Below, piece after piece: positions 51,345 through 63,585 of a stretch of DNA of 64,000 bases. The notes under the pieces are model-generated. The model saw nothing but the letters and a program-made list of their open reading frames with translations, was not told the DNA's origin and did not search any database. Source of the DNA: Anseranas semipalmata. Its lineage: Eukaryota > Chordata > Aves > Anseriformes > Anseranatidae. Each line of letters starts with the position of its first letter. The first letter of the stretch is position 1. Made by a program: the position numbers and the translations under genes. The stretch is from positions 207,905-271,904 of the forward strand of contig VXAA01005213.1 in the NCBI GenBank assembly GCA_013399115.1, read 5' to 3'.

Positions 51345-51530
51345 GGGTGCTTCTGCATCCAACTCCTAGCCTTAGTGCATTATCCAGGGCTTCCAGCATT
51401 CTGCAACCTCTCCTTCTGTCTCCACATGTTGTTTAATTAGGCTGCAAGCTCTCTGTGGCACAGACAACACCTCAGCGTATATCTGCATGCTGCCTAACAC
51501 AAGCGGGTCCTAGTATCAGTTAGGCAGTTT
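51345..51530 (+). repeat. Ancient MIR/L3-CR1-like retroposon fragment in a RAPGEF5 intron
   Basis: 'ttaattaggctgcaagctctctgtggcacagacaacacct' and then 'gctgcctaacacaagcgggtcctagtatc' match, in order and spacing, the old amniote retroposon end 'tagattgtaagctctttggggcagggactgtct ... cagcgcctagcacaatggggtcctggtc'. This is the clearest of the decayed copies in the window. Confidence 0.5.
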
Positions 51531-53090
51531 TCTGTAGTATGATAACCAACACACAAAAATAACAGCCCGCAGCCCAGATAGAGCAAGCACCCTGACATCT
51601 CCATAGACATGTTCCAGAGAAGGCTGTACTACTGGCATACTATTTAGGAAAAGCTGTTCTAACAGCGATATATTACTCTCTTGCCCCAAAAAAGAGAATT
51701 TTGTCCCATTTTGACAGATCAAAGTATAAGCATAGTAATGCACTCAATACCTTCCACACTCATGAGATACCTGCCTGTAGAATATGGAACAAAAAGCAGT
51801 CCTAGGTAATTAGAACAGCAAGTTGCATTGCAGAAGAATATAAGTAATAGTAAATCAGTCTTCTCCTACGTGGCTCTAAGAATGATATACTTTTTAATTT
51901 ACTGGGCTTTCCAACCACAGAAGAAAGATTTCAAAGCTCTAAGAAAATGAAGTCCTAGAAAAATGAAATGTAAATTCAGAATACCATTGGAAAAAATGTG
52001 ACTTTTGGTCTTAGCAAAGCAATGATTGCTTTGCATGGTTCTTCAAGATTTGCTTCAAGAATTCACCTTCAATTGATGCTGGAACAAAAAAATCTCTCTA
52101 AACTTGAACTTCAATTCTTCTTTCCAATCCATAAATCAGAGGTAAAGAAGATTACAGAAGATGCATTCATAGTTGTCAACTTCTCCCCATTTAGTGTGGG
52201 GCTGATGTACGTAGTTTCAGCAGCTATTTATGCTCAGATTCCCCCACGGTAGAATAACGAAAGTCATCTTTGGATCACTGGTAACAGAATCATTATTCAT
52301 CTGAAAGACTACTACAACTGCCATACGGTGGTGCCACAAATACTGTGGAAAAAAAGAAAGGTGTGTGTAATGGGGGGGGATCCTGCCTTGCCTATTCACT
52401 AAAAGATCACCATGGTAATGCAGGTGGGAAGTTCAGGCAACATAGGAGATTTCTCTTCAGTACTTCATAATACATATCTGCAAGTATTTTTCCTCCCCCG
52501 AGTTACAGATGTCTGCCCATTTTACAGTTCTAATATGTCATAACTCATGATACATGATTTACTTTGATAAGGCATTTATTTAAAACATTTTCATTTTACT
52601 GTTCTTCTGAGGTACTGTAAATTTTGGATATTTACTTAGATTACGCAGAGGAAATAAAAAGTTTAAGTTTGGTTTCTCATTCAGGCTCATGTCTTCAACA
52701 TAAGAAAACTGGAATTGTTCACTATAAATCAGTGAAGTATACTCATTTTCACTAGATTTCACCCATAAATTTGTTGAGGCATCACTCTTTTTATTTATTT
52801 GATTGCTTCAGTGATATAAAAGTGAAAACATATAGAATCTGGCCAACAACTCTTCACCAAATCTGGTCACTAATTTAAGCAAATTGCAATGATGCAACAG
52901 CTCATGTGAACTGCTCATGTTCTTCTTACATCTCCCTCTTCAGCAGAATATGTTTAAGATCAGAATGATGTAGAACAGCTCATCTCTCAACACTCAGAGA
53001 GTGGCTTACAGAACTCCTCCACAGGAAAGCTTATTACAAGAAAAACGGCACATCTTTAATGGAAACTTCATATTCCTTCCATCAGTGAAG

Positions 53091-53093
<3 letters not shown>

Positions 53094-53122
<29 letters not shown>
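53094..53122 (+). repeat. Run of 29 T in a RAPGEF5 intron
   Basis: Perfect homopolymer on the plus strand (poly-A in gene orientation). No retroposon body is recognisable next to it. Confidence 0.97.
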
Positions 53123-53125
<3 letters not shown>

Positions 53126-55039
53126 ACCTGTTGTGCTTCATGTGCCATGCAATAATGCAATCTCTTGTGCTGATGTTCTTGCACTGATAAGTTCCAATGC
53201 AACGTCCTAGACTGCATGGTCAATAGTGTGAGTACTGGGAGAGCTACAACTTCCACTAGTGCTGCTGCTGTGATGTTTTCCAGCTGCTACCCTTTGAATC
53301 TGGCTTTTTAGAGGTAAGAGAGACCCCATTATCACACACGCTGTAATTCTTTGCTGTTCCTCTTTTGTTAGTCAGTGTGGGGTGCATCCCAAGATGGCTT
53401 CTGAAGGTGATGCTCTGGTGGTGAAGAACATATTTGTGTAACACTCTATTAAAGCAGAATCCCAAATCTCTCTTCTTTACTAGCCCAATTAGACTCTCTG
53501 TCCATTTCCAGCTCTCTGGGATCCAATTGTAATACACAAAATCAGCTTATTCATCTGCAAAGCAAATGCTATTTCCTGACTGTTTAAACAGATGCTCGCG
53601 TACTATTAGTGTGATGAATAACACATTTCTTGCGGGTTTTCAGCCTCCCAGCTACCTAGGATCATTAGTACTCCTTTAACTGATGATAGCAAAAGCTTAG
53701 GCTTGGGAATTGCATAGATATTTGGGGGGTGGAGGAGTCTGAAAATCTTCAGCTGCATGCACAGTTCTCACTGCTGGAGGTACAATGTAAGATGGCATTA
53801 TCTAAAACAGTAATGCCCGCTGACCTGTATTAGAGTTTGCTGAAGTGTGGCTAAGACATGTCACTGTTAAGATATGGGTGATGGCTGCCTAGTGAAAAAA
53901 AATGAAGAAGCCACATTTCAGTGAAGCAGATCAGTAAATACAATGGAAATATCTTCAGATGTAACCAGCTAAGACAGTACTTTCATTTATTCCTTCAGAT
54001 TTAGTAGAGGAAGAGGGTATGGAACTAAATATCAATCTAACCCTATTGTAGACTAGAGTTTACCCAACACTGAGTTAAATAGACCACTGCAATCCCTTCA
54101 ACTTTTGCTATTATTGGGTAACATTCCAGAGACAAAAGATCATTTCTTTTTCTTCTCTTTGCAAATTCCCTTCTTTATATTTTGAATTAACTTTGTCTTT
54201 GCTGCAATCACGTCATGTCAAATCAAGTTCAGTCACGGTAGGATTTTGTGGCCACGACGGCCTAAGAATATAAAAGAAGCAGGGATTGTAGTATGAGATT
54301 ATATATTTTATTAAACCAACTGATATTGTTGGAAAAAACAATGGTTCAGACTAACAAGTCTTCCTTCAGGTCAGGCATTTAATGCAGACCTGAAATATTT
54401 CAAAAATACTGACTCAAATGAAAACATGATAAACCATCTTTGCTTTGAAATTCATAAGTAGAAACTCTACGCATTTATGACAGTGAATAAGTTCCTTCCC
54501 CAGAGCAGTAATCTGCTATGGTAGAACAATTCTTTTCTTCTCTTTCTGCAACAGCAAATTTGCAGGTAAGGTTCAGTGGCCTGACCCGAACTAAGCAGGA
54601 GTCAATGTCAACCCTAATTTTTCTCAACAGAGGTCAGAAAGTGGTCAGCACACTATAAAACACCCATTTTCTTCCTTGGGACAAAGCCCTTACAACTAGA
54701 AAAGAAACATGAACATATACATGGTGATGTGTGATACGTCTTGTTAGTAAGTTCATACCCATAGACTAAATACTTTAGCATCCAAATGAACCAGTGTGGT
54801 ACATACACCGAGTTTCCACTACACTCATATTTAAATCTCTTCTAAGCCTCCACCTCTGTAGCTTGCACCGTTGCCTGCATTCATACATACACAGTGCTCC
54901 GGGCAGCCATGAGACAACATGTTCCCCAGGGCGTGATCTGACTAACAATTTGGAGGAAGTGTCAGTGTCAACAACCCTCACCCCACCACCATCACACAGA
55001 CCCTCCCCCATTTAAAATGCCTGTTTATCCTTTTGCATG

Positions 55040-55085
55040 AAAAAGGTGAAATCCTGGCTCATTGAAGTCAATTAACAAAGATCCT
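55040..55085. repeat. Ancient palindromic repeat fragment (decayed)
   Basis: 'ggtgaaatcctggctcattgaagtcaattaacaaagatcc' resembles the reptile/bird repeat 'gtgaaatcctggccccattgaagtcaatgggaaaactcc'. Only one arm is visible. Confidence 0.4.
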
Positions 55086-56249
55086 ACCACCTCTGAAGAC
55101 ACAATGGTGACAGCAAGGATAAGAAATCTTACCAAGCAAGCCCAGCATACATTAAATGTATACATGATTAAACAACAAACAAACAAGGTCTGGCTAAGAC
55201 TGGAGTAAGAATCAGATTCTACATATTCACTAAATTAATATATGGGACAGTGGGGGGATTTTAGTAACAATTATTGTGCATCAAGGGCTAGTTTAATTTA
55301 CATGTTAATTGGATGTACTTCCAAGAGGCAATGAAGAAGAACATGCTAATGAGCTTTATGCAAACACCTAAAGGTCAAATAGTTAATGGACTTGGGACAA
55401 GAAAACCTTTCATTAAATGCAAATCAGTGGTCTTGTAAACTCTGCAACAAGAAAAGGTACAGGAATCAAATATAAAACACAAAAAGAGGATCTTGGGTTC
55501 AAAAGTCAAAGTCTACATCTGCCTGTACGCTGAAAGACAATGTACGTTATGATAGGATGTGGGAAAAAAAAGTTCAACATCTGGTTCATGAATAACTCCC
55601 TGTTTGCATGTTCATTCTCAAACAAGTGTAAACACATCGAGAAAATAGGTAGGAACAATTCCCCAGGAACAACCATCTGGACTCTCAGTTCCATGGCACA
55701 TCTAGAGCAATCAGGAAGAACATTTTGGTTTCTTGATCAAATGCACCAGCCCAACAAAATCAGAGCTTCTCCATGCCACCACTGTTTTGATATATAAGCT
55801 ATGGCTTTCAGTGCTACAAAGATGTTATCAACAAAAGAACTAGTGCAAATTAGAGAAATCAAAACTCCATCAGGAATATCATGCCAGCATAGATGTCACA
55901 TCATGTCTAGAGTAGATGTGCTTAAAGACACAATGCTATTAAGTGGCCTTCTATATAAAAGTTAGTATAGTGATATGTACAGTCAGCTTAATTCACATTT
56001 CAGGCATTAATATCTTCATCATCTAACCTAGATGACAAAATTCATTTTAAGATCCCTGGAATTAGTATACCAGTCACAAGTGTTAAACTAGAGCTACCTT
56101 TTCTATAGCGCCTTGAGGAAATAGAAAACAGCTCAGAGAAAGCTCAAGCAGGAGAGCTTAACTGAGGAGAAACAGTCCACAAGGTGGTGTAAAGGAACAG
56201 ATCTCCTTGGGAATAAACTGAGCAGACTGTGTGGCACTGATGCTGGATA

Positions 56250-56310
56250 CCAATGGCTTACCCATTTTACAGAGAAGTGGGGAGGAAGGAATGAGAAGAG
56301 GAGCAGAGGA
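56250..56310. repeat. MIR-like fragment (very short)
   Basis: 'ggcttacccattttacagagaagtggggaggaagg' resembles 'cccattttacagatggggaaactgaggc'. Weak on its own. Confidence 0.25.
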
Positions 56311-56495
56311 AGAGGGCAGGGGAGTTCAACTGTTGGCTGTTTTATCCGGTTTCCTCTTTGAAGCAGAGTTAAGGTCTGTTTACTTCCTCCTGATTCACTC
56401 AGAATAAAACCTTTTAGTCTTGTAAGATAAGGAGGGGAAAGGGAAGAAGAGAATGAGAATTTCTATGATAAACAGGAATGACAAAATTAACTTAC

Positions 56496-56560
56496 CAGCT
56501 TTTCAAAATTAACAAGGTTATCCAGAAATGTTTTATTTCCTTCATGGATGAATGTCACAT
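56496..56560 (-). CDS. RAPGEF5: RAPGEF5 coding exon (third from the end): HEGNKTFLDNLVNFEKL segment
   Basis: A 65-bp exon. With the one base carried over from the previous exon it gives 22 codons, DVTFIHEGNKTFLDNLVNFE followed by KL. The D-.-T-F-I-H-E-G-N-.-T segment and N-L-.-N-F-E-K are near-invariant among Rap exchange factors and form the helical hairpin region of the catalytic domain that helps open the GTPase nucleotide site (family knowledge). The acceptor is preceded by a T-rich tract (TTTTTTCCAG) and the donor is GTAAGTTA. The exon ends in phase 0. Confidence 0.94.
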
Positions 56561-59500
56561 CTGGAAAAAATTAAGGGAAGAGAATTATTTTTCATGGCTT
56601 TGTTGTTCAATACAGAGAAATGAAATAACTAAACAGCAACAAAAAAAAAAAAAAAGAGGAAAATATCCCATTAAGGATTGCCACAATACCTTACGAAAAG
56701 GGAACAAAAGCTTGGCATAATGATGGACATTACATACACATTGTAACATCAGGATTTTCAAGCGGGAGCCCAGATTTCTTCCTGCTCTCTGCACCCTGTG
56801 TGACTGATCCGGCCACGCCACCCATGGTTGTGCCCAGGCTGGGGCTGGCTGGTCCCCGAGCCCTGAGCTCCATGGGGGCACAGCTACCAGGCATGGGGGT
56901 CAGCTCTGACACCCCCTTCGTCTCTCTCTGTTGGACACCATGGCTCTGAAGTGCCCCACAGAGACGTGGGCTATAGCAGTGGCCAGCCAGTGAGGTTAAA
57001 CACAAGCGACTAAACTGGAGTTCAAAGCCTAGCTTGGAATAAGAATTATCGCTAGGGAAGCCCTAGGGAGTCAAAACACTCTTACACGGCGTTGTTGGAG
57101 AGAATTAGTAAAGGCAAAAAAAGGTCAGCGAGAGGAAAAGGAAAAGGTCTATTTTTGACTCCAGGAAGGGAACTGAACACACTGTAATGAACTGGAGGGG
57201 GGGAAGAATAAAAGAAAATCAAACGTTGCTAAGTTAGGATTACAATTAAAACTGTAACTGGAGGTCATTTTCTCCATTTTTCTAATGCCTGTTAGGACAC
57301 AACACAACACGTGCCTCGGACATGAGATACCAAGGTCATGGGCAGACTCCCCGTGGGGACTGAGGCTCTGCCTCCGGTAGTGCATCCTCTGGGTGACAGA
57401 AAGTACTAGCAGGAGCACCACCGCCATACCTCCCTCCTGCTCCAGCTGCGCGCCGCACGGACGTGTGTGCACCCACGAGGACCAGGAGCAGCCAGCGCTG
57501 TTTTAACGAGCTGGCACTCTGACACCATTACTTCGTAAAAGTCACAGCTCTCTCTCTGCTGAGGTGCCAACCTCCAGCACACCAGTGTAACTGCACATCT
57601 AATCTTTTCTCTGTGCTCATCTCCAGGACTACCTCTCATGTCTGCTTGGTCCCCCAGCTGAGTGCTAGATTTGGGGGATTTTAGGACGGGAACCTGCAGC
57701 TGACACTGAGGGTTGCTTTATCATCTCCCTCATCCTACCCCAAAACAGCCAACCTGATTTATTTCCTTTTGTTTCAAAGATTCGCTCTGTGCCCGAGGGA
57801 GATTTTGTAATTGCTTCGAATGGAAATGTTAATGGCTTAATATGAGGTTGGAAACCCAAGGCTGGGACTCATTAGGCAGAGCTCTGCCTGAGGGGTGATG
57901 GGGAGCTAGGATCTGCTCAGGCACTCCTGAGCAAGTGGGGCCAGCATGGGGCTATGCTGGGCATGCCTCCAACACCTCTCTGCTTCTGAGCAGCACCCTA
58001 AAAATCAGGGGGAAAGGAGGGAACAGGACCGTCTGCACCTCCTCCATCTCTGGGGCACCCGGGGAAGAGGACAGGGAAAGGACATGGCTTCAGGACCAGA
58101 CTGGCAGGCAGGCGTTACTTGTCTCTGTATCACTGCAGTGAAAAAACGTCACTTCTAATGAAGAACTTCTACTGGAAGCAGAAATTTCCAGACAGCTTTT
58201 TAAATCTGTGACTGCAATGGATATCTCTGAGGGTGGAAGAACAGAAATTTGCTTTGCGGCCAACAACTAAGAGTCTAGATAAATTCAGTGGAGCAGAAAA
58301 TTGCATCTGAGCTACGTTGTAATGGTACAACACAGCATCTTATTGCATATTTGAAAAATCTGCCTGATTTTCTAATGCTGTGTCTGTGCTGTAAGAGAGC
58401 TCTGCATTTAAATTTAATTAACTTTAAAAGGACACTGAAGTTATTTTTCATAATCAGAGAAAGGTTTTTACTGATTTTCATTTTTTCTTGGAACTACTTT
58501 TGTTCCTCTTGTGTTGAAATATGGTAATTTGTTGACTTATTAATGATTTCTGTGCTACCAATGTTTATTTTATTGGTCTTGTAAATAATTTTCATACAAA
58601 CATGCTTGATACAGAATGAAGTTGTATGTACTGTGCAATACATTGGGAATTACCAACCTGGGCAACATCTCCTCATGGATCAGTCTGTACTGAAGCTTAC
58701 TGTATTATTTTGCAGTCTCTTTGCTATAACCAACACACTTTAGAGACACGAGATCATGCTGCACGAATGCTCCTATAAAAACATGCATGCTTTTATACCC
58801 TGTATCACAGCGCTGTGCAAACATCATTGCTACAAGTTACTTGTTTTTGTTTGCCTTCTTTTGAAGTCTTGATAATTGCATCCATCTGAATTTATGCAAA
58901 CTCCTTTGATGAGTGCAAAGAGAAGTACCTTATGGCTCCCAGACTGTCACCAGCTTAGTTAGAGAACTGTCTTCAAACATTTTAAACTTGCAGCAGTAGC
59001 AGGTTAGCATAAACAGCCTAACGAGACCATTTTCGGAGTACAGGAATAATCAAATAAATTTGTCATGTTCAAGACAAGATGATTAATAATTAATGACACC
59101 AAGATAATGGAATATTCGAAATACCTGCCACTGAATTAGCTGCCCACCTCACTATGTTAAGCAATCAGGTGTATTATGTCTTTCAGACCTACAGGATGCT
59201 TGGCAACCCTATCCTCTCAGGACTGACAGAGGGGGCAGATTCTGTTCTCCCTAGCTTTATAAAACAAGTAACACCAGCTAGTTTTGCTCCGACGAGGCAG
59301 TGTGGACCCCTCCGAACAGCGGTGTGACCGCTTGCATGCGGGCAGCCTGCACGGCCCATGGGCACCACTTGGGAGCGGCTGCGACCACAGCAAGGGCAGG
59401 TTGCTCTGCCCATGCCTGACCGGGAAAGCACCACCATCTGAAAAACTGTGTGAGAACTGCCATTTTCCCCCTCTTAAAAAGCAGCTGTGCTTATTATCTA

Positions 59501-59657
59501 CACTGAGTACTATCTTGTAGATACCGTTACGTCTGCCACACACTTATCATAACCCCATGTGAAGGAAAAATCACCTTATAATTATTTTAACTAACCATCG
59601 CAAATTACTGCACATACACCGACACGACAAAAAAGAGCAGACAAGCTTTAACAATAC
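56561..59657 (-). other. RAPGEF5: RAPGEF5 intron (about 3.1 kb)
   Basis: Holds two small GC/CpG-richer patches (about 57.30-57.48 and 59.28-59.43 kb), a run of A at about 56641-56655, and an A/T-rich stretch with TAATTA-like sites near 59.08-59.10 kb. The frames spanning the GC patches have no recognisable homology and I do not call them genes. Confidence 0.8.
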
Positions 59658-59745
59658 CTTTCAGAAGTAAGGGCATGAAGGGAATTTTCGGCGATTTCAT
59701 TTTCTTGAATGCATCTCTGTAAGCTTTGTGATTCAGAGAAGGGTC
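59658..59745 (-). CDS. RAPGEF5: RAPGEF5 coding exon (fourth from the end): [10 protein letters not shown] segment
   Basis: An 88-bp exon encoding 29 codons from [13 protein letters not shown] to IPFMPLLLK, plus the first base of the next aspartate codon. DPS.NH..YR and [11 protein letters not shown] are highly conserved in the EPAC/RAPGEF5 group; the P-F-.-P-L-L-.-.-D run belongs to the catalytic face of the CDC25-homology domain. The acceptor is TTTTGTAG and the donor GTATTGTT, which is weaker than its neighbours but usable. The exon ends in phase 1. Confidence 0.94.
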
Positions 59746-60470
59746 CTACAAAACCATTTGGGTAATAGAGAGAAAAATTAATAGGCTATAAAAAGAGCAA
59801 TTCTAAATCCATTATCGGCTTATGATCTGAACATGATTTAGATATAAAAAGGCTTCTTCAGGAAGTGAGGTAGATAAAGGTTTTCTAAGCTAGGTGACTT
59901 ACTAAACTGAACAGGAAACGTAAACAATGAAAACAACAAAAGCAGTTATGTTCCTCTAGATCAAACAGTTCTAAAATCGGAGTAAGCTGCAGAACAGATT
60001 CACTTTGACTGCTCTGTAATTTCCCCACAAATTTCTATTAGCAATTTCTTCAGCTTACTTTCTAGCACAGAATATACCCTCAATGTATTGCAATGAATTT
60101 CTTCTTAAAAAGAAAACACCTCCTCACCCCTACCCACCCCAAAAAACAACCAACAAACAAGAACCCCTAGTTCTAGTTTGGTCATTTTCAAAGAAAATAA
60201 GAAAGCATGGTTCAGTGGTGGTGTGTAATTCAAAAACTCATCTTGATTTCCTCTATAAACAAATGCTTCTGTACACCAGCTCATAGACAATCTTGAAAAC
60301 ACGTTAATTAATAAAGCACTCAAAGTGCAAAAGCATGACAATCGTTAAAGGCTGGATTTCATGCTCCCCGCGCTAGGCAGCAATCTCACCAGGCATCCAG
60401 CTCCCTGACAGGCAGAGGAAACGCTTGTTTACTCAGCTTTGATAATGGTGACAAAGACACTTAGCCTCTG

Positions 60471-60510
60471 ATTTTTTTTTATTTTTATTTTTTATTTTTA
60501 TTTTTTTTAA
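60471..60510 (+). repeat. (ATTTTT)n low-complexity tract
   Basis: T-rich sequence with A at intervals of 6-7 bases. Confidence 0.95.
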
Positions 60511-60674
60511 ACTTTAGCTGTCCTCCTTGTCTCCTGATCTGCAGCACGTTTCTTTGGACAGAGGATGATTAACCACCAGAGCACTAGAACAGTTTCCAAA
60601 CTGATACCGGCGAACTGGCAGTATCTTTGCCTCTCTCTGCCTTTCCTCCAGCTGTCAGGAATAGAGCCTGTTTC

Positions 60675-60697
60675 TTTTTTTTTTTTTTTTTTTTTTT
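60675..60697 (+). repeat. Run of 23 T in a RAPGEF5 intron
   Basis: Perfect homopolymer, 168-190 bases beyond the acceptor of the KIPGKFKK exon in plus-strand terms. Confidence 0.97.
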
Positions 60698-60864
60698 GGA
60701 GACCACCTCTGAGTTCTGGAGGCCTGTGTGGCCTACGGCAAATCTCTGATGCGACACGACCAAGTTCCAGCTCCAGACAATGACAGGCAGTCTTGAAATA
60801 AATTAGAAGGAAGAATGGTAGGTAAAGACAAGCAACTCTGATGGGCTGTCAACACTGTACTTAC

Positions 60865-60915
60865 TGTCAAGCTTTCCAGTTCAGTGAAAAGTTTCTTGAA
60901 CTTCCCAGGAATTTT
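60865..60915 (-). CDS. RAPGEF5: RAPGEF5 coding exon (fifth from the end)
   Basis: A 51-bp exon of exactly 17 codons, KIPGKFKKLFTELESLT, continuing the TWEK.P.K.KK sequence that follows the core helix in Rap GEFs. Both ends are phase 0. The donor GTAAGTAC is close to consensus and the acceptor reads TTCACTTCAG. KIPGKFKK rather than KLPSK helps separate RAPGEF5 from EPAC1 and EPAC2. Confidence 0.93.
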
Positions 60916-63494
60916 CTGAAGTGAAGAACACAGAGTAAAAAGTAAAGTTGATTAAAAAAATAGGCAGAAAAATGCTTAATTTTTTTCCACGAGACTGATT
61001 TTTGATTTTTTTTGCACTTCCTCAGGCAGCTGCCTCTGCTCCTGAGCTCCAGACATCCCACCTGCAGACCTGAACATAATGCCAGTGCTGCACCAGATCC
61101 TGCAGCCTTGCCTCCATACCTTCTTAATTGTTTCTTTTACAAAAAACATTCTTTTACAAAAACTGCATGTTTGCAGCTGTTTTTATTTTCTTTCCTAGCT
61201 TCCATGTCTGCTGCATTTATTAAGTTAGAAATAGTAGCACTGACTGAAGATTCAGATTCTGTAATCACATCCAGGTTAAATCATTTTTTGTAATCACTCT
61301 TTCTCTAAACTATGGGCTCTAGAAATTAACGGGTATAACACTTGGTGCTGTTCAATACACCATCCCAGTGCTGACCCATGGTATTCCATGCTGCTGTCAA
61401 AGAAAGAGAACTTCCCTTTAAAAATGAGTACCCCACCTCCAACATCTCATCCTAATCCCACAGAGAAGTGGGCAAAATACCTTCTTCCATGGGAGCTCAG
61501 GCACAAAATAACTTCTTCCTTTGTCCCCTATAAGCCAACGCCTGCTCTAGCAATTGTTCTTCAATTTGAATTTTGCTGCTGGTATTTCGGACTTGAAGAA
61601 AGGTGTGTGGACCTGGAATTTTGTCTATTTTTTCCAACTACACCAGTTAGTCTAGTAGAAGATACCCCCTTACTACAAATCATGTCTCGCCTGTGTACTT
61701 AGACCCCGACAGCCACAATGACACTACGAAGAGAAAAGAGATTTAGAACAATTAAGATTAAGTGGATGTGCTGTATGATTAAAATGCTAAAATAACTGAA
61801 CGTGGAATTGCAATTGCACATTTTTAATATCTTCAATCAGTGAAAGTTAGGCTCATTAAAACACTGCATAGTGTAGAAAAAAAGTAGAATATGCTTGGGG
61901 TATACTACTTGTTTAAGAATTCAAGTGCAGAACCAATATAATTTAGTGTATAAATTGTTGCTTAAATTTAGGTGGCTTCATTTACATGTGTAAGTAATTA
62001 TAATTAATTTATAAACATTGCTCTACTTTCTAGAAGTCACATTACTAATGCAAATAACCTTCTGCTTTTGAAATTTCCAGTGCAGTAAAGTTTTATAAAA
62101 AACCACATGCAACTTCATAAATATTTTACGCACAGGAACTTGACGTATTTACAATGATACATATGCAGAGGCACTCCTTGTTCAGACAAGCAATACACTT
62201 TGTTCTTCCCAGAGAAGTTCACCAGTGGCACATGATCTTCAGAGGGGTCCCACCATGCAGGAGCATTCTGCATGCTTGCAGGCTGGAGAGACATACACCA
62301 TTGCCACCTATACTTAGTCCCTTCCACTCTCCTACCAAAGCCCAGAGAAAAGGGATGAAGTCATCCCACAAGAGCAGGCAAGGGCAAATGTTCCCTAGCG
62401 GGCAAGGCGTTTTAGGAGCAGGAGAGACAAGGGGTTTTTGTATCATTGTCCTCAGGTATGTATTTTTTCTCTAAATTTTTTGCTTTACCTGTTATTTAAA
62501 GTAGCCTTGCCTATCCAGGTCCCTGTAAACTCCATCCCAAAGCAGCAGTCATTGCCCTCATTTCTGTGCATGCCAAAGTCACTGACACGCACTGATGTTT
62601 TCATATGCATGACTTCAGCTAAGGGGGACAGACTGCACTGGACTGTGTTGGATAGCTTTGTAACTCTTCAATGGCCACTGGGTTTCAGCTGCTGGTGCTC
62701 AAGGGCATCTCCAACACAGGAGATCACAGCCATTCTTTGTCACTTTGTGTTACAGGTTCATGGTTTTTGAGTACTGCCCACTTGTGGTGCTAGGCGGGTG
62801 GCAAGGGATGAAGTTTCTCCCCGTATTACATTAAATGACTCCTTCCTGCATTTTGGGTTCATCAGCAAATATAGTGACCTTGCAAATAACTACCACTCAA
62901 TAATTTACGTGATGGGAAAACAAAAAAAAAGAATATAACCACAAATCCCATTGGGACCCTCCTCTGAATATCCCATACTCTGTCTGGCAACTGGTAGCTT
63001 CTTTAACAGTTAATCTCTGTTCTCCAGCATGCTCTTTATTCATGGCCCATTTCCTAACTTCCCTGCTCAAGATGAGCAGCTGTGAGGGAGTTGATCAAGG
63101 AGAATTAAAAAGGGTTATTTTTTTTAAATGAAATTATTCCATAATAACGTATGCCTTGTTTAGAACCAACCTTGTAAGACTTTCTGTTCTGACATATACT
63201 TAAAATGCTAAGATAATGTACCTAACTGTTTTCGTTTTTGTTTTTTTTCCTAAAAGGGTAGGATCTCCTTGCTTTGCTCTTATTTAAAGCCTCTGGAAGG
63301 ACGTATTTAGTTTTATTTGAATGGCTGTGTATCTAAGGCTTCAGGTCACAGTAAAGTTCTTCTACTGGCACTTGTCCTCTGTTTGATTTCAGCATGAAAA
63401 GCGAATAATTAGAAAGAAAAGGTAATTCACCAGTACACAACATGGGTGAGAAATGGTTTTGACGGGGTCTAAAAGATACAAAGATGTGTCTTAC
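60916..63494 (-). other. RAPGEF5: RAPGEF5 intron (about 2.6 kb)
   Basis: A non-coding interval between two phase-0 exon ends. The short frames in it do not resemble proteins. It is A/T-rich around 61.8-62.1 kb and shows no recognisable mobile element. Confidence 0.85.
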
Positions 63495-63585
63495 CTCCCA
63501 GGTCTGAGACAGCCGGCTGACAGACGCAGTGTTGAGACCCATAACTATAGCAAAGAATGAATTCAGATTTCTTTGGGCTTTACAG
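63495..63585 (-). CDS. RAPGEF5: RAPGEF5 coding exon (sixth from the end): RasGEF domain core helices
   Basis: This 91-bp exon begins with the last base of a split codon, followed by 30 codons starting [17 protein letters not shown] and ending QTWE. The [11 protein letters not shown] segment and the V-S-R-L...T-W pair are hallmarks of the CDC25-homology catalytic domain, where they form a helix of the GEF core. The acceptor reads TTCCACAG and the donor GTAAGA on the minus strand. The preceding exon is beyond the end of the window: nothing between 63586 and 64000 reads as a plausible upstream exon. The downstream junction falls between codons (phase 0). Confidence 0.94.

Larger units (their letters stand above)
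50991..56495 (-). other. RAPGEF5: RAPGEF5 intron (about 5.5 kb)
   Basis: The largest intron in the window. It contains a decayed retroposon-like segment near 51.35-51.53 kb, a run of 29 T at 53094-53122, a small ancient-repeat-like piece near 55.04-55.09 kb, a POU/homeobox-like A/T-rich block at 55.25-55.40 kb, and another ancient-repeat-like piece near 56.25 kb. No additional coding exon was seen. Confidence 0.82.
59746..60864 (-). other. RAPGEF5: RAPGEF5 intron (about 1.1 kb) with T-rich simple sequence
   Basis: The shortest intron in the window. It contains an (ATTTTT)-type tract at 60471-60510 and a run of 23 T at 60675-60697. No exon-like or RNA-like feature is visible. Confidence 0.85.
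47709..63585 (-). other. RAPGEF5: RAPGEF5 gene, 3' part (last six coding exons and their introns)
   Basis: Six minus-strand exons with GT donors and AG acceptors join in a single frame for 469 coding bases (155 residues plus the stop). The product is the C-terminal part of a RasGEF (CDC25-homology) domain and the protein's tail. The family activates Rap GTPases by releasing GDP. RAPGEF5 is related to EPAC1/2 (RAPGEF3/4) but is known to lack their cyclic-nucleotide-binding region. I prefer RAPGEF5 over the EPACs because the segment after FFAIVMGL reads [20 protein letters not shown], whereas EPACs, as I recall them, read SN.AVSRLALTWEKLPSK. The short tail ending in LSHRIEPRA also fits. Intron lengths are about 2.6, 1.1, 3.1, 5.5 and 3.1 kb. 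The N-terminal part (RA/REM regions and the first half of the GEF domain) lies outside the window. No frameshift or stop interrupts the frame, so the gene looks intact. Confidence 0.93.

Noticed and set aside
57290..57480. GC/CpG-richer patch in a RAPGEF5 intron as an internal promoter
   Set aside because: CpG density is only modest and there is no TATA, initiator or exon-like structure beside it; noted but not called.
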